NCBI GenBank assembly: GCA_947258695.1 | Contig: CAMYJG010000014.1 | Coordinates: forward strand, 1 to 44,689 | Direction: 5' to 3' | Source of the DNA: an uncultured Ectothiorhodospiraceae bacterium | GTDB lineage: Bacteria > Pseudomonadota > Gammaproteobacteria > UBA6429 > Thiohalophilaceae | Length of the DNA: 44,689 bases | Part shown: in pieces, positions 38,854 to 44,689 of the stretch | Numbering within the stretch: position 1 is the stretch's first letter | Layout of the letters: each line of letters begins with the position of its first letter | Notes under the pieces: generated by a model | What the model was told of the DNA's origin: nothing | Database searches by the model: none | The model's input: the letters and a program-made list of their open reading frames with translations, nothing else | Made by a program: the position numbers and the translations under genes

Positions 38854-40161
38854 ATGTCTCCTCAACAAAAAAACGAAATTATCTCGCTGCTCAGTATTAT
38901 TGCTATCAGTGCATTACTCGGAGCAGTATTTGATTTATCTTTTCTATTTGTTGCGGTCACATTATTTGTTTATATCCTGTTTATGTTACGGAATATTTTC
39001 CGGCTGCATAACTGGTTGCTCAATCGAAAAAAAGATTTACCCGATGCACAGGGCTACTGGGGTGAAATTTTCAATGAACTCTATTTAATAGAGAAGAAAA
39101 CACTCAAGCAAAAAAAATTACTCTCTGGCGCACTGTCTCGCTTTAAAAAAGCCGCTCAAGCCTTGCCCGATGGTGTCATTATTCTAAGCCAATATAATGA
39201 AATTGAATGGGTCAACCCGATTGCCAACAACCTGTTGGGTATTAATACCAAAAAAGATAAAGGGCAAAAAATCAACAACCTGATTCGTCACCCGGACTTT
39301 CAGCGTTACTTAATTAAAAGTAATTTCAGCAAAACCATGACGATACCCAGCCCAGCTAATATCGACAATATATTAACCCTGCAAATTATCCCGTTTGGCT
39401 ATAAACAAAAAATGATTTTCTGCAGAGATGTCACGCACGTCAATAAGCTTGAAGAAATGCGTACTAACTTCGTATCTAATGTCTCGCATGAAATGCGTTC
39501 GCCGTTGACAGTATTAACCGGTTACCTGGAAATGTTTTCCAACAAGCTGCCTGATGACGAAACAAGTTTTAAGCTTGGGATTGATAACATGTATCAACAA
39601 GCGGCCCGCATGCAACGGCTGGTTACCGACCTTCTTGCCTTGTCAAAAATGGAAACCGCGCCGGTTGAACATACTAAGACCGTCAATGTTGCGGCTTTAT
39701 TAATCAGCCTCAAAGAAAATGCCGAGGTTTTAGGACAGGATAAACATCAAACCATCCTGCTTGAAGCCGACGAATCACTTAATCTACGCGGCAACACCGA
39801 TGAATTACATAGTTTATTTTCTAACCTGATTAACAATGCCGTGCGCTATACCCCGGAAAATGGAGAAATTTCTATTTCCTGGAAAAAACTTGGCAAGCAG
39901 GCGGTTTTTTCGGTTAAAGATAACGGCCCTGGTATTGCCCCGCAGCACATTCCCCACCTGACAGAACGCTTTTACCGGGCTGATATCGATCGCTCACGCG
40001 AATCTGGTGGAACCGGACTCGGACTGGCAATCGTCAAATATGCCATCGAACGACATGATGGCCAGCTTGATATCCTAAGCAAACTCGACGAGGGTTCAAG
40101 CTTTAGCTGTTATTTCCCCGAACAACGCCTAATATTAAATTCATCTAATAATGCTGCATAA
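38854..40161 (+). CDS. phoR: Phosphate-regulon sensor kinase PhoR
   Basis: 435 aa. One hydrophobic hairpin (about 10-48), a charged linker, a PAS-like domain (about 95-190), HisKA (FVSNVSHEMRSPLTVLTGYLEMF) and HATPase_c (NLINNAVRYTPE, DNGPGI, GGTGLGLAI). Layout and neighbourhood match PhoR, which senses Pi status through the Pst complex rather than a periplasmic domain. Confidence 0.94.
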   Translation: MSPQQKNEIISLLSIIAISALLGAVFDLSFLFVAVTLFVYILFMLRNIFRLHNWLLNRKKDLPDAQGYWGEIFNELYLIEKKTLKQKKLLSGALSRFKKAAQALPDGVIILSQYNEIEWVNPIANNLLGINTKKDKGQKINNLIRHPDFQRYLIKSNFSKTMTIPSPANIDNILTLQIIPFGYKQKMIFCRDVTHVNKLEEMRTNFVSNVSHEMRSPLTVLTGYLEMFSNKLPDDETSFKLGIDNMYQQAARMQRLVTDLLALSKMETAPVEHTKTVNVAALLISLKENAEVLGQDKHQTILLEADESLNLRGNTDELHSLFSNLINNAVRYTPENGEISISWKKLGKQAVFSVKDNGPGIAPQHIPHLTERFYRADIDRSRESGGTGLGLAIVKYAIERHDGQLDILSKLDEGSSFSCYFPEQRLILNSSNNAA

Positions 40162-40169
40162 ATCTGTGA

Positions 40170-40187
40170 TGGTCATAAAACTGTCAT
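40170..40187 (+). promoter_or_regulatory. Pho box upstream of pstS
   Basis: TGGTCATAAAACTGTCAT matches the Pho box consensus at 16 of 18 positions. A third partial repeat ATTGTCAC lies at about 40202-40209, giving an extended PhoB array before pstS. Confidence 0.82.
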
Positions 40188-40274
40188 ATTAACGACATAT
40201 CATTGTCACAAATGGACAGCAAAATAACTCCACTTTAAATAAATCTACTAATCATTCTTTTTAGGGAGAATACA

Positions 40275-41255
40275 ATGAAATCTAAACTACTCCAGACTAT
40301 CAGCATGGGCGTGTTGGCAGTCAGTTTATCTTCTTTTGGTACAATGGCTCATGCTGCAAAAGTTGATAAAAAATTACCAGAATACAAAAAAGCAAGTGGT
40401 GTAACAGGTAACCTTTCAAGTGTTGGTTCTGATACCCTGGCTAACTTAATGGCGTTATGGACTGAAGAATTCACTCGTATTTATCCAAATGTGAACGTTC
40501 AAGTTCAGGCTGCAGGTTCTTCTACTGCGCCACCTGCTCTTACTGAAGGTACTTCAAACTTCGGTCCTATGAGCCGTAAAATGAAAGACAAAGAATTACA
40601 GGCTTTCGAAAAGAAATTCGGTTACAAGCCTACTCCTATTGCTGTTGCTATCGACGCTTTAGCGGTATACGTACACAAAGATAACCCAATCAAAGGTTTA
40701 ACTATTCCACAAGTTGATGCGATTTTCTCTTCTACACGTAAGTGTAAAGGTAAAAAAGACATCTCTAAATGGGGTCAAGCTGGCGTTAAAGGTTCTTTAG
40801 CAAATCAAAGCATCCAAATCTATGGTCGTAACTCAGTGTCTGGTACATATGGCTACTTCAAGAAGAAAGCATTATGTAAAGGTGACTACAAAACAACTGT
40901 AAATGAGCAACCAGGTTCTGCTTCTGTGGTTCAATCTGTTTCAGCTTCAATCAACGGTATTGGTTACTCAGGTATTGGTTACAAAACGTCAGGCGTTCGT
41001 GCTTTACCATTAACTAAAAAGCCTGGTAAGCCTTTCGTTGCAGCAACTCCTGAAAATGCAGCTAACAAAAAATATCCTTTAGGTCGTAACTTATGGGTAT
41101 ATGTTAACAAGCAACCAAACAAACCTTTAGCTCCAATGCAAAAAGAATTCATTAAAATGATTCTTTCTAAGCGTGGTCAAAAAGTTGTAGTTAAAGATGG
41201 TTACATCCCATTAAGCGCTAAAATGGTTAAGAAAGAACTTGCTAAATTAAACTAA
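40275..41255 (+). CDS. pstS: Phosphate-binding protein PstS
   Basis: 326 aa with a signal peptide (about 1-27, ending AHAA). [33 protein letters not shown] and [12 protein letters not shown] are the phosphate-binding loops of the PstS branch used by Pseudomonas-like organisms. Very biased codon use suggests high expression under starvation. Preceded by a Pho box and followed by a strong terminator, which would set its level above that of pstCA. Confidence 0.94.
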   Translation: MKSKLLQTISMGVLAVSLSSFGTMAHAAKVDKKLPEYKKASGVTGNLSSVGSDTLANLMALWTEEFTRIYPNVNVQVQAAGSSTAPPALTEGTSNFGPMSRKMKDKELQAFEKKFGYKPTPIAVAIDALAVYVHKDNPIKGLTIPQVDAIFSSTRKCKGKKDISKWGQAGVKGSLANQSIQIYGRNSVSGTYGYFKKKALCKGDYKTTVNEQPGSASVVQSVSASINGIGYSGIGYKTSGVRALPLTKKPGKPFVAATPENAANKKYPLGRNLWVYVNKQPNKPLAPMQKEFIKMILSKRGQKVVVKDGYIPLSAKMVKKELAKLN

Positions 41256-41277
41256 GCAAAGTTTAAGACTTAACATA

Positions 41278-41304
41278 AAAACCGGTCTTAGGACCGGTTT
41301 TTTT
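41278..41304 (+). terminator. Rho-independent terminator after pstS
   Basis: ACCGGTC-TTAG-GACCGGT followed by seven or more T. The minus side has AAAA, giving weak two-way potential for the convergent DsrE-like gene. Confidence 0.9.
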
Positions 41305-41331
41305 ATGCCCGAAATTTTTAGCCTTATGCAA

Positions 41332-41760
41332 CTATGGACGCCAATATTTATGTCCCTGCATTTGTAATCGAATCACTTCCGGTGCACCAGCAGGCACAAA
41401 CTCCACCTCTAACGGAAAAGCATCTTCTTTTAGATCCCAGGCCCGCATACTAATTCGGCAAGCCTTAAAGATAACGCCACGATTAGCCAGCTTGGTTAAT
41501 AGCTGCGAGGTGCCCTTGCTATTTGCCAATAAAGCATGAATGCCATCTTCGTAAGCCACCACTTCGAATTTTAGCTTGTCTTCTCCAATCTCATCGAGGA
41601 TCTTATCAATCTGAAGAAATGCCCGGCGGTGACCATAATTATCGCCACTTCGGGTTAACTGCATGACAAATGAAACAGGCGCTTGTTGCGCCATCACAGC
41701 CATATGGGATGTCAGCAATGAGAAAAATAAAATCAGTGAAAGAAAGAAACGGCATCTCAT
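41332..41760 (-). CDS. Exported DsrE-like protein
   Basis: 142 aa from ATG 41760, chosen because AGGA lies eight bases upstream and the protein then begins with a signal peptide (MRCRFFLSLILFFSLLTSH, cleavage near AQQA). The body has the DsrE/F fold pattern (FVMQLTRSGDNYGHRRAFLQIDKIL, KFEVVAYEDGIHALL, LANRGVIFKACRISM); the single Cys aligns with the usual sulfur-carrying site. It lies between pstS and pstC on the opposite strand, an insertion in an otherwise standard pst cluster. Function unknown; a periplasmic sulfur role is inference. Confidence 0.75.
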   Translation of the reverse strand: MRCRFFLSLILFFSLLTSHMAVMAQQAPVSFVMQLTRSGDNYGHRRAFLQIDKILDEIGEDKLKFEVVAYEDGIHALLANSKGTSQLLTKLANRGVIFKACRISMRAWDLKEDAFPLEVEFVPAGAPEVIRLQMQGHKYWRP

Positions 41761-41894
41761 AGTTATTTTCCTGGTTAATTTTAATCGCTCAAGTTTAATC
41801 TCTGTACCTAAGCACAGAGTCAATAAAGACGAATTACCTCGCTCAAATAAAAATGACAGATTTGAGTAAATTATAACCACCATAATTCATCAAA

Positions 41895-41912
41895 CTGTCA
41901 TAAAATAGCTCA
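41895..41912 (+). promoter_or_regulatory. Half Pho box in the DsrE-like/pstC intergenic region
   Basis: CTGTCATAAAATAGCTCA: the first seven-base repeat is perfect, the second is degenerate. It lies 130 bases upstream of pstC in the divergent region and may give weak PhoB control of pstC. Confidence 0.4.
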
Positions 41913-42024
41913 GCAATTAGATTAATGTAACTATTAGCTTTAGCATAATTTACAGAAATAACATATATTTCAATAGCTTATAGACTGTAATATTACTGTA
42001 ACAAACAAGCTTTATCATTCGTTC

Positions 42025-44325
42025 ATGTCAGAATCTAACTCTATTAATCCAGCCAACGCGAGCACTGGTGAAGACCTGGCTTTAGCCCATAGTCTCACCG
42101 CAAAAATGAATCGTGCTCGGGCAATAAAAAACAAAATCACCACCGTCTGTATGGGCGTGGGTGGTATCAGTGTCATCATCGCCATCGTACTGATTTTCTT
42201 TTACCTGGCCTACGTGGTTTTTCCACTGTTTCTTGCGCCAGAAATGGAAAGAACAACACAATACCCCATCCCCGCTGCCGCTGAAGGTAAAACGCTGCAC
42301 CTGGCAATTGAAGAGCAAAACTCCATTGCAGTTCGCTTTACCGAACAGGCAAAGGCTATTTTCTTTAATGTAAATAATGGCCAGGTTGAGCAAACAGTAA
42401 ACCTGGCACTACCCCGAAAATCCAGCATAACCAGCTTTGCCACAAGTACGCTTGCTAAAGGTTACCTCGCCCTGGGTTTAAACAACGGCAAAATTTTATT
42501 CACACGACATAAATACAAGACTACCTATGTTGATGATATAAAAAGAATCGTTCCTTCAATTGTATACCCGCTGGGTGAAGACCCCATTGAAATCGATGCA
42601 ACCGGTAAACACGCATTAACTCATGTCGGTATGATACACGATGAAGAGAAAGCCACCTTTGTTGCCTATACAGATGACAATCGCTTGCTGTTAAACCAGC
42701 TCATTTTCGACGAAGAGTTAGAAGACGATTCTGAAGAACTGACTTATGAAGGCACCCAGGCTGAAATTCCAAATATTCAACATGTGAGAGACCTGCTTAT
42801 CGATACCTCGCAGAGCCTGCTTTACGTTGTACATACTAATAGTGAAGTTTCACTCATTGATATTGATGATCTTGAAGATATCCAGGTACTTGAACGTAAA
42901 CGTGTAGTATCTCAAGGCTCAGAGCTTAGTGAAATTACTTTTTTAACCGGTGAAATTTCCCTGCTCATTGGAGATAACAAAGGTAAGCTGAGCCAGTGGT
43001 TCCCGGTACAAAAAGAAACCGGTTTAACTTTAACTCATATCCGTGACTTTGAAAGTGAACACAGCCTGGTAACAGATATTGTTACCGAGCAACGCCGTAA
43101 AGGTTTTGCTGCCATTGATGATAAAGGTCAGCTTGCGTTTTATCATTCCACCGCACACCGTACCCTTATTCATGAAGCGATCAGTAAAACAGCGTTAAAT
43201 TTTCTTGCGATATCACCACGTGCCAATACGTTTATTACTGAAGACAATAACCAACAAATGCAACTCTGGCAGATTGATAACGAACACCCTGAAATGTCCT
43301 GGGGTGTTATATGGGATCAAATCTGGTATGAAAGTTATCCTGAACCTAGCCATACCTGGCAATCATCTTCAGCCAGTAATGACTTTGAACCCAAGTTCAG
43401 TTTAATGCCACTGGCATTCGGTACTTTAAAAGCCGCCTTCTATGCCATGCTGTTTGCTATGCCTTTAGCTATTATGGGCGCGATTTATACCGCTTACTTC
43501 ATGTCGGCAAAAATGCGCGGCTATGTAAAACCAACGATTGAAATCATGGAAGCCTTACCGACGGTTATTCTTGGTTTCCTCGCAGGTCTGTGGTTAGCAC
43601 CTATTATAGAAAGTCATTTGCCAGGCGTGTTTAGCATGTTGCTAATTATGCCGGCGGGTGTACTCATCTTTGCTTTCACCTGGCAAAAGTTACCCAAGCA
43701 AATTCGTCATAGAGTGCCTGATGGCTGGCAAGCTGCTTTACTTATCCCGGTACTACTCATAACCGGCTGGATCGCGATGTCACTAAGCCTGCCAATGGAA
43801 CATCTCTTCTTTGGCGGTGATATGAAAATCTGGTTAAGTGACAATCTTGGCCTCGATTATGATCAACGTAACTCGCTGGTTGTCGGTATTGCGATGGGTG
43901 TTGCTGTTATCCCAACCATTTTCTCTATTACTGAAGATGCCATATTCAGTGTACCTAAGAACCTGACCTTTGGTTCACTCGCACTGGGTGCAACACCATG
44001 GCAAACACTGATTTATGTCGTTATTTTAACTGCAAGCCCGGGTATCTTTTCAGCTGTGATGATAGGTATGGGTCGTGCAGTGGGTGAAACCATGATTGTA
44101 TTAATGTCGACAGGAAATACTCCCGTCATGGATATGAGCATCTTCCAGGGTATGCGCACATTAGCTGCCAACGTTGCGGTTGAAATGCCGGAATCGGAAG
44201 TTGATAGTACACATTACCGTATCTTATTCCTTGCAGCACTGGTGCTGTTTATCTTTACCTTTATGTTTAACACTTTGGCTGAAATTGTGCGCCAACGTCT
44301 GAGAAAGAAATATAGCAGCTTATGA
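42025..44325 (+). CDS. pstC: Phosphate ABC transporter permease PstC, long form
   Basis: 766 aa. A membrane segment at about 50-72 is followed by a large soluble domain (about 80-455) with repeated beta-rich segments, then the permease core from about 465 with at least five helices and the inner-membrane loop EIMEALPTVILGFLAGLWLAP ... GRAVGETMIVLMSTGN. The extended form with a large N-terminal domain is known from Pseudomonas-type Pst systems. The stop overlaps the pstA start as ATGA. Confidence 0.92.
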   Translation: MSESNSINPANASTGEDLALAHSLTAKMNRARAIKNKITTVCMGVGGISVIIAIVLIFFYLAYVVFPLFLAPEMERTTQYPIPAAAEGKTLHLAIEEQNSIAVRFTEQAKAIFFNVNNGQVEQTVNLALPRKSSITSFATSTLAKGYLALGLNNGKILFTRHKYKTTYVDDIKRIVPSIVYPLGEDPIEIDATGKHALTHVGMIHDEEKATFVAYTDDNRLLLNQLIFDEELEDDSEELTYEGTQAEIPNIQHVRDLLIDTSQSLLYVVHTNSEVSLIDIDDLEDIQVLERKRVVSQGSELSEITFLTGEISLLIGDNKGKLSQWFPVQKETGLTLTHIRDFESEHSLVTDIVTEQRRKGFAAIDDKGQLAFYHSTAHRTLIHEAISKTALNFLAISPRANTFITEDNNQQMQLWQIDNEHPEMSWGVIWDQIWYESYPEPSHTWQSSSASNDFEPKFSLMPLAFGTLKAAFYAMLFAMPLAIMGAIYTAYFMSAKMRGYVKPTIEIMEALPTVILGFLAGLWLAPIIESHLPGVFSMLLIMPAGVLIFAFTWQKLPKQIRHRVPDGWQAALLIPVLLITGWIAMSLSLPMEHLFFGGDMKIWLSDNLGLDYDQRNSLVVGIAMGVAVIPTIFSITEDAIFSVPKNLTFGSLALGATPWQTLIYVVILTASPGIFSAVMIGMGRAVGETMIVLMSTGNTPVMDMSIFQGMRTLAANVAVEMPESEVDSTHYRILFLAALVLFIFTFMFNTLAEIVRQRLRKKYSSL

Positions 44326-44689
44326 TTAAAAAATGGTTCAAATCAGGCGATCCGTGGATCTGGCTTAATGCCGCGGCAGTAAGTGCCAGCTTAATTATTG
44401 TGCTTGGCTTATTAGTGTTAATTGCAATTAAAGGTTTATCACACTTCTGGCCAAAATCTGTAGTCCAGGCGCAGTATGTGCAAACGACAACCGCAGCCAA
44501 CGCTGCATCGATACGGATTATTGGTGAACTTCATGATAGTGAAGAAGTGACCGTTGAAGCATTAAAAGGCATGGGTGTTAACCTTGATACTGATAGTTTG
44601 ACTGCAACTCGCCTGCTGCTTAAAACAGGTAACCGTGATGTCAGTGGTGCCGATTTTAAATGGATGTTAGAGCCCTATTTAAAAGACAA
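44322..44689 (+). CDS. pstA: Phosphate ABC transporter permease PstA (partial, cut by window end)
   Basis: First 122 codons. MIKKWFKSGDPWIWLNAAAV matches PstA of the long-form Pst systems; a membrane helix (SLIIVLGLLVLIAIKGL) is followed by the start of a large soluble domain. Coupled to pstC by a four-base overlap. The permease core lies beyond the window. Confidence 0.9.
   Translation, partial: MIKKWFKSGDPWIWLNAAAVSASLIIVLGLLVLIAIKGLSHFWPKSVVQAQYVQTTTAANAASIRIIGELHDSEEVTVEALKGMGVNLDTDSLTATRLLLKTGNRDVSGADFKWMLEPYLKD

Overview
The window looks like a low-GC gammaproteobacterial chromosome, probably a sulfur-metabolising marine or aquatic lineage. The signs are DsrC with both C-terminal cysteines, a secreted DsrE-like protein, PhoBR/Pst, RapA, the EF-P paralogue EfpL, HopJ, DUF3820, DUF3301 and DUF1415 proteins, and many c-di-GMP and histidine-kinase sensors. 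I cannot name the genus from sequence alone.

Layout. (1) 1-103: end of an IS3-type insertion sequence. (2) 145-5759: an NAD/ADP-ribose locus. An ADP-ribosylglycohydrolase, a NADAR protein and a small protein form one translationally coupled operon. Divergent from it run nrtR, nadA, an SPFH protein and an NAD-kinase-like protein. Two identical-arm operators lie between the two operons. (3) 5756-7138: a slipin with its own terminator. (4) 7413-11100: a tRNA array on the minus strand, headed by an rRNA-type boxA. It holds ten recognisable tRNAs, one D-armless tRNA-like element, an HNH endonuclease, three small ORFs with good ribosome binding sites, and over 1 kb of hairpin-rich non-coding sequence. 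tRNA-Asn and tRNA-Pro are each interrupted in the T-loop by the same four-hairpin element, whose two copies differ by compensatory changes. (5) 11241-12116: a 52-aa small gene divergent from an HTH regulator. (6) 12349-18594: dsrC, a hypothetical, a GlcG/HbpS protein, a lipase-like hydrolase, adk, a histidine kinase, a cold-shock gene and a catalytically dead M48-like membrane protein. (7) 18858-22289: a PstS-like binding protein with a structured leader, then a GGDEF-EAL protein. (8) 22286-28628: MOSC, DUF1415, HDOD, HI0933-type flavoprotein, glutaredoxin, DUF3820, efpL, HopJ and DUF3301. (9) 28638-34747: a histidine kinase / small membrane protein / MerB-like operon divergent from arsR-arsM, then a second GGDEF-EAL protein. 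(10) 35038-44689: rapA, phoB-phoR, pstS, a secreted DsrE-like protein and pstC-pstA (pstA cut by the window end), with Pho boxes before phoB and pstS.

How the parts work together. The NAD locus probably links NAD synthesis (NadA) to ADP-ribose turnover (ADP-ribosylglycohydrolase, NADAR) under NrtR. The Pho block is a conventional phosphate-starvation regulon. The ars/MerB-like block suggests a metal(loid) response. The most unusual part is the tRNA array, which looks like a mobile-element-type array and combines divergent tRNAs, T-loop-interrupted tRNAs and a large structured RNA candidate.
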